Assembly: GCA_049724395.1 (NCBI GenBank)
Contig: JAUGWO010000113.1
Coordinates: 1 to 64,000, forward strand
Direction: 5' to 3'
DNA: 64,000 nt
From: Spongospora subterranea f. sp. subterranea
Lineage: Eukaryota; Endomyxa: Phytomyxea; Phytomyxea; Plasmodiophorida
The position numbers were made by a program, and so were the translations under genes. Below, piece by piece: positions 10,290 to 21,447 of the stretch. The notes below the pieces were generated by a model. That model saw only the letters and a program-made list of their open reading frames with translations, had not been told where the DNA came from and searched no databases. The number at the start of each line of letters is the position of its first letter. The first letter of the stretch is position 1.

Positions 10290-11893
10290 TCTATGCACCG
10301 GGTTGAAGACATGATTCGGTCCCTAATGCACGAGCAGGAACAGTTGCACGCCCAACCGGTGCAGCAGCAATTACAACAAGCACATCTGCAAGACCAATTA
10401 ACGACCGCCCAGTCGGCGGCGATGACTGCCCAAGCGGTGGTCCCGCGCGAACCGAGAACTCGTCTACCGGAACCTTTCGACGGTTACGCGGCGACTGTTC
10501 GTGGCTTCATCAATTAGGTGATGATTGTTTTGCAACAACAGCCACAGACATACTCCTCCGATACCTCGAAAGTCCTTCTACTGGGAAGCCTTCTGACCGT
10601 CCTGGCCAGATAATTGTTCAACCCTATTTTCGAGCTGCGCAACCCAGCGATCATGAGTCACTTCAATCTCTTCATGAATATTTTCCTGGAACGTTTCGAT
10701 GACCCCAACAAGGCGACACTACGACAAGGGCGGCGATCAGTGGCCGGGTACGCCAGTTAAGTCTAACAATTGGTTTCGGATGCAGGCTGGGATGAGCAAG
10801 CGGCGCGACACGCATTTCGTCGAGAACTAAATAATGAAATCCAAGACCTTCTCCTGACAGTGCCGGTCGCCACGTCCATACAGCAATTAGTTCACGACGC
10901 GTTGCGCCTGGATCAAAGGTTGCAACAAATACGGGTTTACAAGAGCGTGTTGCCCAATCCGTTCGAGCGAAATCGGCTAACTTTCCCAGGAACCCATTGC
11001 CGCGTTCAACAAATCCACCGTCTCAGACGAGTGCCAATGACGATTGACGCAATTAATCCCTCACCCAATCCGTTCGAAGTTCCCCCAATCGCCGCCCCCG
11101 GATCTCCAAGACCGCATCTTACCATGGAAGAGAAAGACCACCACCGCCGGGAGGGCTTATGCCTGTACTGCAGCCAACCTGGGCACACCATTGCTGATCA
11201 CAATCTACCCCCAGGGCGGATTTTGGCCCAGGGCGTCGCTAGATACTCGGCAAATGGCCGACGCCCGTGGGAACACACAAACCCTTTCATTTTCACTCTT
11301 GCCGACTAAACTTACCCTTGTCGCTGTCGTGTTTTACAACATGATGGAACCTATGCTCTGCCCTCCTTGTTTGATCAACGGCTCTCCGACCACCGCAACC
11401 CGCGCCTTCATTGATTGTGGTGCGGCGTCCCATATTCATCGACCGTAACTTTGCTAGGAACCATGGCATATCTTCAGAAGCTTTACGCCACCCTATTCCG
11501 TTATCGGTCATCGACGGCACTCATCAGACAAAGTACCTAGAGAGTTGATTATCAATGACATACAATTTTCAGCCCAATTCTTCGTCATTGACAGTCCTGT
11601 TTATCCCTTAGTACTCGGCATGTCGTTCTTTACAAGCGAACCCATTAGATTTCGGCAATTTGACAATAAAATCAGTGAGATTGAACTCCACAGTTTAAAA
11701 GGAATTGGTAGGGGTCGTAGTAAACCTGCTGGTGACTTTAGGGGCAATTTCGTGCGCTGGCAGCGATCAAAATTTCACAGAGCGGATCACCTGGCGTCGA
11801 TCAGTAAGCTTACAAACGGCATGTGCCTCTGTTTTGTTAACTATTCCAACTCCAATCGTTCGCGCAATTCCGCGAGTTTTTTGTCTTCGTGAG
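10290..11893 (+). mobile_element. Ty3/gypsy gag-protease fragment
   Basis: 10293-10517 encodes a Q-rich gag N-terminus ending RLPEPFDGYAATVRGFIN, the usual start of a Ty3-type capsid. 10770-11309 continues the capsid (ARHAFRRELNNEIQDLLLTV) and carries a zinc knuckle, CLYCSQPGHTIADHN, with CxxC and H in place and the last Cys lost. About 11400-11430 encodes FIDCGAASHIH, an aspartic-protease site with DCG in place of DSG/DTG. 11545-11680 encodes DSPVYPLVLGMSFF, the protease C-terminal flap. There is no reverse transcriptase, RNase H or integrase, and the frame breaks at about 10517-10770 and 11440-11545. It lies between the Harbinger transposase and its probable partner ORF, which suggests a nested insertion. 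Confidence 0.8.
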
Positions 11894-12292
11894 TCAAAAA
11901 AACTCTGCCGATAATTCAGGGATGTCTTCGTCTTTGATGGAAAATAATTTAATGGCGTTTTTCTCCAACATAGCATTCGATTGCTCGTGCAATGCTTTAG
12001 CCTGTTCCCACATTGTCTTGGTCTGTTCCGCCAGAAACTGATTTCTTTGCTCTGCCGCGTCGAACAATTTTTTTCGCGCAAACGATTGCTCGTTATTTTC
12101 GTCCCCGACAGATTCATTGCGCACCCTTTTTGCTTGCTTTGATCCCATTGGTCGCGTTGGTGCTGGCGATTCGCAGTCCACAGACAGGTTGTCTGAGCTG
12201 CAAGAACCGTTCGACGGAACGGCGAACTTTGGGCATTGTTTTGAAATGCGCCAACGTTCGATGAAAAATAGGTCGTGACCCAAATCGGTCAC
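11894..12292 (-). CDS. NAM-associated-type protein, probable Harbinger ORF1
   Basis: The 132-residue minus-strand frame has the motif RPMGSKQAKR followed by a charged coiled-coil segment rich in E, Q and K (AAEQRNQFLAEQTKTMWEQA, then NAMLEKN). The RP-x-G-x-K-x-AK motif followed by this coil is the hallmark of the 'no apical meristem-associated' C-terminal domain found in the Myb-like protein of Harbinger elements, which accompanies the transposase and is thought to help DNA binding and nuclear import. The N-terminal Myb/SANT part is not visible, so this is a C-terminal piece or a short derivative. The facing transposase at 9020-10120 supports membership of one element split by the gypsy piece. 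Confidence 0.6.
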   Translation of the reverse strand: MTDLGHDLFFIERWRISKQCPKFAVPSNGSCSSDNLSVDCESPAPTRPMGSKQAKRVRNESVGDENNEQSFARKKLFDAAEQRNQFLAEQTKTMWEQAKALHEQSNAMLEKNAIKLFSIKDEDIPELSAEFF

Positions 12293-12427
12293 AAAAGGGT
12301 AAGCTAGCCGTCACGTTCCCAAATTTGATGGGTTTGGGTATTCGCGGTGGCCGTCGTATTTTGACCCTTTTTATGACGGTCACTGGCAAAGTATAGGTTT
12401 GGGTCTGCGCGGTGGAGATGTTCTAGT

Positions 12428-12841
12428 CGCCCATCGCCCAGTCGCCCATCGCCATCAGTCGCCCATCAGTCGCCATCAGTCGCCCATCAGTCGCCCATCA
12501 GTCGCCCATCAGTCGCCCATCAGTCGCCCATCAGTCGCCATCAGTCGCCCATCAGTCGCCCATCAGTCGCCCATCAGTCGCCCATCAGTCGCCCATCAGT
12601 CGCCCATCAGTCGCCCATCAGTCGCCCATCAGTCGCCCATCAGTCGCCCATCAGTCGCCCATCAGTCGCCCATCAGTCGCCCATCAGTCGCCCATCAGTC
12701 GCCCATCAGTCGCCCATCAGTCGCCCATCAGTCGCCCATCAGTCGCCCATCAGTCGCTGCCATCAGTCGCCCATCAGTCGCAGTCGCCCATCAGTCGCCC
12801 ATCAGTCGCCCATCAGTCGCCCATCAGTCGCCCATCAGTCG
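12428..12841 (+). repeat. 11-bp minisatellite (CAGTCGCCCAT)n
   Basis: About 37 tandem copies of CAGTCGCCCAT, nearly perfect. Variants: 10-bp units lacking one C near 12467, 12479 and 12540; a CAGTCGCTGCCAT unit near 12757; and a CAGTCG insertion near 12776. Because 11 is not a multiple of 3, the array cycles through all frames and stays open, giving an 11-residue period (SPISRPSVAHQ). A related pair of GGTTTGGGT..GCGGTGG motifs lies just upstream at about 12330 and 12397. I see no coding context. Confidence 0.95.
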
Positions 12842-12981
12842 ACCTTGACTGGACCTGTGACCGGTAACTCTATCTCAACTCAAAACCCAACAATTGGGCA
12901 CTCCGAATATCATCTAATGTACCCGATCTCGATCGCAACCTGCTAAAACCATGGAGAAATTGACAAAAAACTCAGTGGTGA

Positions 12982-15900
12982 ATGCCGAACGTGATTCCTG
13001 AGTTGAAAATTGGGCCCATTGTCGAGCGTGGCTCGTCAATGGGTCAACGATTTCGGCGGCCCCGAACGGGATTACGATCATCAGGAGCGACCAAATGGGG
13101 AGTCCAATTACTTGGATCATGTCCTGTTGATCGGTCATTGGCATCAACACCTGGACGACCTCCGTCGTCAGCTCGAGGGCGCCATTCGTCCCGTCCGTCC
13201 ACTGCTCCAATCGATCATCGCAATCCAGCACAAAGGCGGTTCGAACAGATCAAAATTGAGCTGAACGAACCGTTTCATGATATGCCACCATCTCGACCGG
13301 CGCCGATCGAAGGCGATCTGGAGCTAGTGCATTGGCGTGTGAAGCCGACTCCCAGCGTCCATAGTGCCAGGAAGCGCGTCGTCAGCGGTGGGCAATTCCG
13401 GGATCTGGAAGGGTTTGAAGGCGACGATGGCGAATATATGACCTTGATCGAGGATTATGAGGGGTCGTTAACGGGATTGAGCCTGAATAATTGGCTGTCG
13501 ACATACCGCAACGAGAGCGCCATGTTCACGTCTCTCGCCCTGTTCATCGAGACCAAACTTCGCGAAGTGCAGTACGCGACGCGGTCGTCGCCCGTGCCAA
13601 ACTCGTTCCGGACGGCCGTGATCTGCGATATGATGTTGAAGCTTTCGACCTGCCTGGGTGGGTTTAGCGAGGCGTTCCGACCGATTGTCGTCGAGATGAT
13701 CAAGTCGATTTATGTGGAGATCGATCTGAACAGGGCGGAACCGTTCAGGGCTACTCCTTTCTTCGTAGAGAAGCGTCGCATTCAGGCAGCGATGGCCGCC
13801 AAGGATCAACGAATCCATAACCTGCAAGTCGAGGTTGATTATCACAAGGAGCGCAGCGCTGGAAATCGAGTTGGGATTGACGGCGTCATCAAGAACTGGC
13901 AATCATCCATCGTCCAGAATACATTTCGGCAATGGCGTTCCTATGTTGCCCAAAGAAAAGATAAATTCCTGAAACTATCGGTACGATAAAGCCTTCGATG
14001 GTCCGTTCGCCAATGGCTTTCTAACGGACATAAACCCTGTAGAAATTTTTCCACAAGTCCAATGCGGTCAAAGATTTGGTAATTGCTGATTGTCATTGAT
14101 GAAGTCGTTGAGCTTTTAAATGATCATCGAAACAGTTCCTTAGATGGAAGACGGTGACGAGTCGGTCGGCGTCGATCAAGTTAAGGAGACTGATGGAAAA
14201 GCATAATGAGATGACGGGTGGGTTTGAAGAGCGTTTACGAGCAGTGACCGAAGAACGCGATCTGCAGAAGATCGCGTTCTTGTCGTGTCTGGGGAAGTTG
14301 GACGTGGCCGAAGCGGACCTACTGCAATTGCGGCAACAGGTCGCCATGACCACTGACGAAATCGTTCACGATATGAAGGACAAGATGACCTCTTTCCAGA
14401 TCAACTACTTCCGTTATGCGATAACCCTGATCGGGGAGCGTCTTCGCGTTGCTCGCGAATCCCTGATCGGACTGTTCCAATCGGAATGGCTCTGCGACGC
14501 CCTGCAATTGATTACGCCCAATGATGGCGCCATTTCCGATCACGACCTTCTGGCGTTGGTCCCAGAAGATCTTGTTCTGCGTTGGACCAATCTTCGTCTA
14601 CGTTCGTGCAAAGAGGTGAAAATCGGCCCAGTTGACGATCTATCGGCGTCTTTTCAGAGCGGGGAAGTCCTGGTCGTCCTGATGTATTTGATCGCCCCAA
14701 CGATGGTCACGCTCCATTCCCTAGATGATCCAGATCCGAAAGAGCGGATCAAGGATGCGCTGACGGCGGCGATTGATATCGGGGCTAACCCTGGGCCTTT
14801 AGCAATGCTGGCCGACGTATTCGAGAATAAAGCCGACCTAACGTTCGTGTTGTTGTCGCGTCTGATGGCGATGTTTCCCGGGGTCCATCCGCGAAAACAA
14901 GTGATCAGCGCAGAACTTGACGAGCTCGATAGCGTTATTCACAACTGGGAACGGCTGCGGCGATCACGAAAAGGACGAGTCCCATCTGAATTGGAATCTT
15001 TCACGGTTTTGGTCAATCAGGTAAATTGTTATTCGCAATGCGGTCTAACAGTTTTTGCCTTGATTTTCGCATTGCCTTTGACCGCACTGATGTTGAAAGT
15101 GTCTTCTAATTTGAAGATTTCTAAGAGGGTCTAACAAATGGTTCCGTAGGTTGTGGCGAAATCATCTGAGGCGGTTAATAAGTTGTTGAAGCGTCATCAT
15201 CTGTGGGAGGATATTGTGGTAAAGGTGTCGGGACTGAGCGCCCACATGTTGGCGGCAAGGATGCGCGGTGAACCGATTGTGGTGAACGACGCGCGAGAGA
15301 ACGCCGACATGGCCCAATACAAGACCATGATCTGGAACAAGATCGAGAAACTGATTCCGTCGGCACTGTCTCCACAGGAAGAGCTCGCCCGAATCCAGAT
15401 ACAATTGGATAAATACGCCGTCGCTAATCGCCGTATATTTCGACATTACGCCGCTGGTGAAGGCGTTGGTAGTACCATGTCCATCAACGAATTCGTTAAA
15501 TTTGTTCAGGACGCGAAACTTGTGGGGAAAACTCTGAAATTGCCACAAGTAATTACTGCCGTGAACGTTCTGATGGATTACGATTTAGCCGTTGAATAGG
15601 TTGAAAGAATATTCGCACAGGCGAATTCTGAAGGCGACGGGACAGCGGATGAAGCGGAATCCGAAGCTGAAGAAGAGGAAATCGTCGAGGCTGAAGAATA
15701 TGACGACGCCGTGGCCAATCCCGACGAAGAACTGATTCCCCGCGAATTCGTTGAGTGCTTGCTGCGATTGGCGATCAAAAAGTATGCGAAGCCGTATTCG
15801 GTGGCGGATCGATTGGTGCTGCTAATGGAGACATTTGTGTTGAAGAACGCCATGCGCTCAGAGCGGTTCCGCGAGGAGTTGTGCTCTGTATTGATCAGGT

Positions 15901-16434
15901 TGTTACGCTACAACTTGTCGAACTAAATTGAAATTAGGTCAAAGTCAAAGACGTATTTGATCGTAATCGCGCCTGTTTGAAATGCATTTTCCGATATTAC
16001 GGTAGGAAGGGGCAAAGGTGTGGCCGCAATCAGACTGACTATTGTTGACAGCGGCTGGAGGTAAGAAGCCGAAAGGGAAACGGAAGACGGCACAAGATGA
16101 TTCAATGAGCCTGGCTGAGTTCAAGCTGATGGTTCAGGAATGCGCCTGGGTCGACGCCACGTTTTCCCTATCGCATGTCCAGTCGATTTTCAATAATATC
16201 CAGAGGACGGATGACGAGGAGGCTAGCGAGGTCAACACCGAACTAGTCTATGATGAGTTCATTGAAGGAATCGCTGCGATCGCCGTCATGAAAATCCCGA
16301 ATCCCTATGTGGAAATTGATACACGCATAGAGGACTTCATCCATACCCGGCTTTTGGCACCGCTTGTCAAGCTCAACATTATTACAGGACTGAAAAAGTT
16401 GGTGAAGACCAAAGCATCGATAGAAACACCATAG
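12982..16434 (+). CDS. Calponin-homology/EF-hand-like cytoskeletal protein
   Basis: Exon 1 (12982-13980) encodes a basic, disordered N-terminus, then a helical region ending in WQSSIVQNTFRQWRSYVAQR. An intron at 13981-14135 leads in frame into FLRWKTVTSRS. Exon 2 (14136-15020) holds a coiled coil (EERLRAVTEERDLQKIAFLS) and a CH-like domain of plastin type (RWTNLRLRS, GEVLVVLMYLIAP, LSRLMAMFPGVHP). Exon 3 (15150-15548) has an EF-hand-like helix pair (RRIFRHYAAGEG, SINEFVKFVQDA). Further introns fit at 15549-15599 (after LPQ, before VERIFAQANSEGDG), 15886-15935 and about 16011-16056. The last exon repeats the EF-like pattern (SLAEFKLMVQECAW, VYDEFIEGIAAIA) and ends TAG at 16432-16434. Such CH/EF-hand coiled-coil proteins are typical of cilia or centrosomes; that role is inferred. 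The start at 12982 is the best ATG, but an upstream exon is not excluded. Confidence 0.75.
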
Positions 16435-16917
16435 CTAATATATATATATTTACAAGAATTGTGGGAAAATCACCAGACCTGACAGGATTTGTGCAAAACG
16501 AGGCTTCGAATTGGCGGGAAAGTCTTTTCGTGAAATAATTTAACTTGATAGATCAGATCAATTCATATACAATCTGGACGAATACCCTATATTCAAATAT
16601 CATCGATGAGTAAATAGACGTGCAATCGTGCACTACGATGTGAACAATTGAAATCGATGATGAAGAATGTTAGACAGTTATACTACTCAACGGTAAGTCT
16701 TCAACCGTAAAGTCCTTTCCAGTCTATCTCCTTCCTAAACAATGTTGGAGATGGGAACACTATAGGCCATGTCCGAACGGTTTTGGACATCAAAATTCCA
16801 AACCGAATTGAACTGACATTGGCGCAGAAAAGCAAATGACTTCTGCTAGAAATCTTATCACAATTAAAGCAAAAAATCATCGAAAAAATGTGTCATACTT
16901 ACAGAGACCAGGTGGAT
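16435..16917. other. Intergenic
   Basis: AT-rich sequence, including a TATATATATATT run just past 16435. It separates the 3' end of the CH/EF-hand gene from the 3' end of the SUMO-ligase gene. No gene found. Confidence 0.6.
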
Positions 16918-18773
16918 TCAGTCAATTATAAAAGGGCAAGAGTAACTGCTGCCATCATTAAGAGCGAATTCGACAAGATCCTTGAGTGCATCTGTAGGCG
17001 TATCTGTAGGAGGGTTTATCCGACGGCGCTTATCAAGACGCAACCTTTGCTCTTCCTGTTGACGCCTATCTTCATCCGGGTCAATATATTCTACAGTACC
17101 ATCCACACCGACATTTGCTGGTCATTGACAATAATCAGAAAAAAGCGTAACTATTTAAGAAAAATTTACCTTGATCTACATCCGGACCAAGCGTTTGCAA
17201 GTAAACGCTTGAAAAACGAATCAATTCGCAAGTCTGCCACTGACTCGGTGTCATACAGAGATGGCAATTTCGAGCGCGAGGAGTATTACCTTGGGCAGGA
17301 CCGCTACATACAGGACAACGCCATCGGCCATATTGTTTGCAATAGGAGACCATTTTTTCCAAATCAAAACACTGTTGATGATTGCAAAGTACAGACTTCG
17401 CTGGATTTTCCAACCTAATCATCGACAGTGGACAGCGTAACGACACCAGCATATTCGACGCCTTGATGTCATCATCGCCAACAGCAGCAACATGAGGTTT
17501 CTCCTCAATCGGTTCGCGAACTTTAACCATTTCGACTATCTATCGTGAGACGTAATACATAAGCAAACCACAAATCTTCAACGTCGTTGCACACTACCTC
17601 AACGACACTAACGCACTTGACGATTTGCACAACTACAACACCCTTGATCATCTGGGATCCAATATCCAATTCTTGAACTTCGCGACGAACAATATAATCA
17701 GATATATTAAGTGGATTAGAATGTGCCTTTTTCGCGTCGTATACTGAATCTGATATACCATCGTCAAAACTGTTGTACAAATTGGATGTGAATCCCACCA
17801 TTGGAAAAACGATTTCCCGACGATTCATCCGAGCGAATATCCTATTGTCAAGCACCTCAAACTGATTGGATGCAGGACAGAACCGTCTATATCATACAGC
17901 TGTCAATACAACAGGGCAAAACAATAGACCTGGTCGACCTGAGCACGACTTGAGATCGGCCACATTGAATGTCGGCGTGCTGAGAATCCGTTAATTTGAA
18001 ATTTAAATGCATGCCACCCATAGATCTGCAAAAACTTTTGGTGATGCCTATATAATATTGTTGACAACATACCGAAAAAAGGCGCTTGCCAGTGTAATGG
18101 GATCACAATAGAGACCGTCAATTCGTTGGAAACTGGGTAACTTGAACAAGGCGTTGAGGATCCCAGTTTCAGCTGAAAAATTCGGTGATTGTTTGAGATA
18201 ATAACAAACCATAGGTACCCAATGATGTCGCCGAGGAATTTTGGCCCTCTTCATCTGGAAAACAAGTGCACGGAGGAGCGTCTTTAGGGATTTTGGGAAA
18301 TAGTGTCCACTTCGTGCGCGGGGATGCTGACGGCATGGTTTTGCGATTCTGTTGATAAACTCAACTAAGCCTGAACAAAATCCATTGGAAAAAGATCCAA
18401 ACGACGATATAGTACAATGATCGGTTGACATAGCATGGAATAGATAAATTTCTTAATCGTATTCACCATCGACAATCTGCTGTTTTCTTCCTGCAGTAGT
18501 TAAATATCTCGGCATCGAGCTTTGCCTGGCGATGATGCAGAAATCTTTCAGATACCGGATTATCGCTTTTAGATCCGCCACACGATAGGAAAAAAAACTT
18601 CCGCTGCAGAAATTTCTCATAAACATAGCCGGATCCATTTGGGTGAGGCCTGCCATCCGATAAATATCGGAGGTGTAGACCATGACCGCCCCCTGCTCTA
18701 ACGAAGCAGGCCTCAACGCATCCATTCCTGGCATTGGAATCATTGTAAAGTTCGTCAATAAATAGCGCGCCAC
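16918..18773 (-). CDS. SIZ/PIAS-type SUMO E3 ligase
   Basis: The N-terminal region (about 18600-18460) resembles a SAP DNA-binding domain: FSYRVADLKAIIRYL followed by TAGRKQQIVD. About 18060-17560 covers a PINIT-like part (DIGSQMIKGVVVVQIVKC). The SP-RING/MIZ zinc domain at about 17450-17230 is clear: VSLRCPLSMIRLENPAKSVL, then CNHQQCFD, then RWRCPVC. After an intron it continues as AQDLRIDSFFKRLLANA, the conserved 'L.ID.FF..IL' tail. A last exon (VDGTVEYIDPDEDRRQ, then a basic stretch) ends TGA at 16918-16920. Members transfer SUMO from Ubc9 to chromatin proteins in the nucleus. The middle exons at 17500-18430 are only partly resolved, and the first Met (18773 or a later one at about 18634) is uncertain. 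Confidence 0.85.
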
Positions 18774-19096
18774 AGCGATGATAGGCGGTGCCGTGACTGC
18801 AGCAGCCCTCTGGCCTATGATGACCAGATTTGTGATCTACTGTACCTGGATGAGGTGGGCAACGCCCAGAACTGCGTGACCTGCTGTCAGCCGGACCGAT
18901 TACGGGGAAATGATTTTTAGATGCTGCCTCGGTACTGTATTTAAGTACTGAATAATGTTTGATAGGCGCGTTGTAGTAAAAACATGAAGGATCAGCGTTG
19001 AATGCATTTGATTGACCGGCAGATATTTTCTTGTACTTGTTATCTCATTATCAGCAAGGATGAGGACCGTTTGCTGCTGTGACTATGTGAGGGTCG
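18774..19096. other. Intergenic
   Basis: No motif-bearing frame. It lies between the start of the SUMO-ligase gene and the 3' end of an unrecognised minus-strand gene, and may hold the ligase promoter. Confidence 0.4.
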
Positions 19097-19857
19097 CTAC
19101 TCGAGGTGCGGCGCAATTTTTTCTGCCCAGGCGGCTACTTCTCGCTTGATAGTTATGTGACCGGCGCTCAGATACGGCCTCCTCTTTAGTGAAGAATTTT
19201 CGTTACTAGCGAAGGAGATGGCCCAGGTTTGGTCAAAATAAACCATGGAATTTGCCGATGTCGTTAAGGTCGAGGAATCCTTGGACTTGAACGATAAGGA
19301 CGTCGAGAAAGAAACAGGACAGACACAGGGAAACAGGTTACGTTGTTGGTGTTGAGGTTTACCTGTGCTGACATTATCGTCGCTCGCCAAATCTATAGCG
19401 TGGGCTCCCTGAGCGAACGACCTCCATTGTATGATGTCGGCACATCTGAGTCTTTCACCATTAACGTGTAGGCTATAGTCATCTTGTTTTCGTTTGCATT
19501 GCACTTACTTGCGTAGGAATAATGCTTCCGAAAAAGAACTTCAGTCACCCAATTCGCTTTCAAATAAATCCAAGCCTGAGGCGCTTCAACCCTTTGCAAC
19601 TAGGTTTAGCCATCAAACGATCGTATATATCTTGTAGATTTATTTTCCATGAAGGTCTGCCGACTTTATACTGAGTGTTGACTCTCAGAAGCTAAGCCAA
19701 CAAACCCCAAGCGACGGCCTGCAAGAACAGTGTGTTTGATCAAATTAGTTTGCATTCGTGTTTTGTAATTATATTTCGTCAGTGTCTCTAATACACCGCT
19801 GTATTCTGGCGCTTCAAAGTCCTCTATCGAGCCGTCACTTGATTTGTGAGTTCTCAA
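19097..19857 (-). CDS. Unrecognised protein, multi-exon
   Basis: Minus-strand open segments suggest a small spliced gene. 19857-19666 encodes KSSDGSIEDFEAPEYSGVLE. About 19500-19380 encodes NGERLRCADIIQWRSFAQGA. A likely intron (GTAAACC...TTCAAG, about 19290-19365) then joins to KDSSTLTTSANSMVYFDQTW and LSAGHITIKREVAAWAEKI, ending at 19097. The composition is soluble with no membrane segment or known zinc motif. I do not recognise the family. It is divergent from the TBC gene to its right, so the two may share the roughly 19.86-19.94 kb promoter region. A competing plus-strand open stretch around 19240 means strand and existence are not certain. Confidence 0.35.
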
Positions 19858-19934
19858 GATAAAGAATGTTTTATCTCTTTTAACAGTTTTAGGTCGCCCA
19901 ATCGCAATATCCAGCAGAGGAATGCAAACAATTC

Positions 19935-21379
19935 TGTTTCCCCACAGTTTTACGCTCTAGATCTCCAGTCCAACGCGAGGATGATATGAAATCAGATCCC
20001 CAAGCTACTAACTTCAAAGTAAGAGGTCGAGTTTTTTTCCAAGGTATATTCTGTTTTTTTATCAATCTGGAAGGGACGGTGACATTTCCATAGGATTGGT
20101 CGACAACTGGGCAGGACCTTCCGCAGCTTCAATTTTTATTGGTTAGTATCAAGTTGTGTGCTCATTACATCTGTATTAAGCGAATTGTTTTCAAGATTCT
20201 GAGGAAAGTCAGGACGCTCAGCGAGAAAGGCAAACGAAGGAAGACAGAATTGCGTGGGGACAAATGTTTCAAAATTGGAACAATAGAACGTAGATGAATT
20301 CAATCGCAAATGGTTTTTTTGGTACTGAACGTCCCCATAGAGAGATTCCGTCTCAAAGGAAACTGAGAAACATGTGCTGGAGAGGAATTCCCAGTTCGTG
20401 CCGTAGCCAAGCCTGGATTGCAATAATTGGCAATGATTTAAAGATTACTAATGGTTTTGAAATTATGTTGCCTTTATCAAATTTCACCTTACATTCCTGT
20501 AGACCTGTACAATATCCTATCCTCACGGCAAACTTCTGCTGCATCTGATTCTTGCAGCAGAGAAGACTCAATGAACTTAATTGAAATTGATGTTCCAAGG
20601 ACTTTCCCTGATTTGCAAGTATTTTTAATTTTTGTAACACTCACATTAGCTGTAAGTAAAATCAAGTTTTCATAGTTTTTCCATGGCGAAGGCCCTTTGA
20701 AAACCCCGCTGATCAATATTCTTCGAACATACGTTTCGTTCAGACCCGATGTTGGATATACTCAAGGTTCATGCTCCCATCTCTTGACTTGCTGTTTTAG
20801 TCACAAGTGTTACAGGGATGTCATATATTGCTGCTATGCTACTTTTGAATGTTGACAGCGAATACCACGCTTTTCAAGCATTGGCCAATCTTCTTAACCG
20901 AGAATTGTATATGCTGGTTCGTTGTTTTGCGATTGATTGTTTAGTCCGTTTTTAGGTATTTTACCTTGTTCCGCGATTTTACAAATGGTCGTACACACCT
21001 AAACGTATTTGATAAGCTTTTGAAAAAACACGTTTTCAAAGCATCCGAGAGGTTTCAAGAATTGCAATTGACTCCGGATATGTACCTTTATGACTGGATC
21101 TTGACGATCTTCAGTCGATCATTTCCTTTGGACATTGCTTGCCGCATTTGGGATTGTTTCCTTGTTGAAGGGCAAGCGTTTCTGTTTCGCGCCGCATTGG
21201 GTGTGCTAAAAATGTACGAATCTGTTTTCGCATCATCGAGTTTCGAGCAATGTCTGCATTTTCTCAACAGGATTCCAAAGAACCTCGACGAACGCACATT
21301 GTTCAACAACATTCTTAACATCTCTGTAAGCGAAAAAACCTTGAACCGAATGCTAATACAAGAAAGCAGTCAAAACTAG
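19935..21379 (+). CDS. TBC-domain Rab GTPase-activating protein, TBC1D12/TBC1D14-like
   Basis: After N-terminal exons (EDDMKSDPQATNFK; VDNWAGPSAASIFI; RIAWGQMFQNWNN), the TBC domain begins with CWRGIPSSCRSQAWIAIIGN at about 20365-20430. It continues across introns with IEIDVPRTFPDLQ (20580-20618), GPLKTPLINILRTYVSFRPD and VGYTQG (20690-20766), MSYIAAMLLLNVDSEYHAFQ, and LTPDMYLYDWILTIFSRSFP, ending TAG at 21377-21379. IDVPRTFP carries the Arg finger position (IxxDxxRTFP) and VGYTQGMSYIAA the glutamine finger (YxQG), so both catalytic residues are present. The family stimulates GTP hydrolysis on Rab proteins in endosome/autophagy traffic. Introns are 31-55 nt (for example 20619-20649). The 5' end is open; a first coding exon upstream of 19935 is likely. 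Confidence 0.85.
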
Positions 21380-21447
21380 ATATGGTCGCAAAAAAAAAGC
21401 TCAATTCTCAATGGTCGGACAGAACGTGGTGGCTGACCCAGTACGTC

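Noticed and set aside
12399-12848. A 149-residue repetitive protein over the minisatellite
   Set aside because: The frame is open only because the 11-bp unit contains no stop in any phase; there is no start context or flanking coding sequence.
15597-15599. In-frame TAG inside the CH/EF-hand gene, possibly recoded as glutamine
   Set aside because: A 51-nt GT-AG intron (15549-15599) removes it in phase, and other genes in the window end in TAG in the right place, so there is no support for a changed genetic code.
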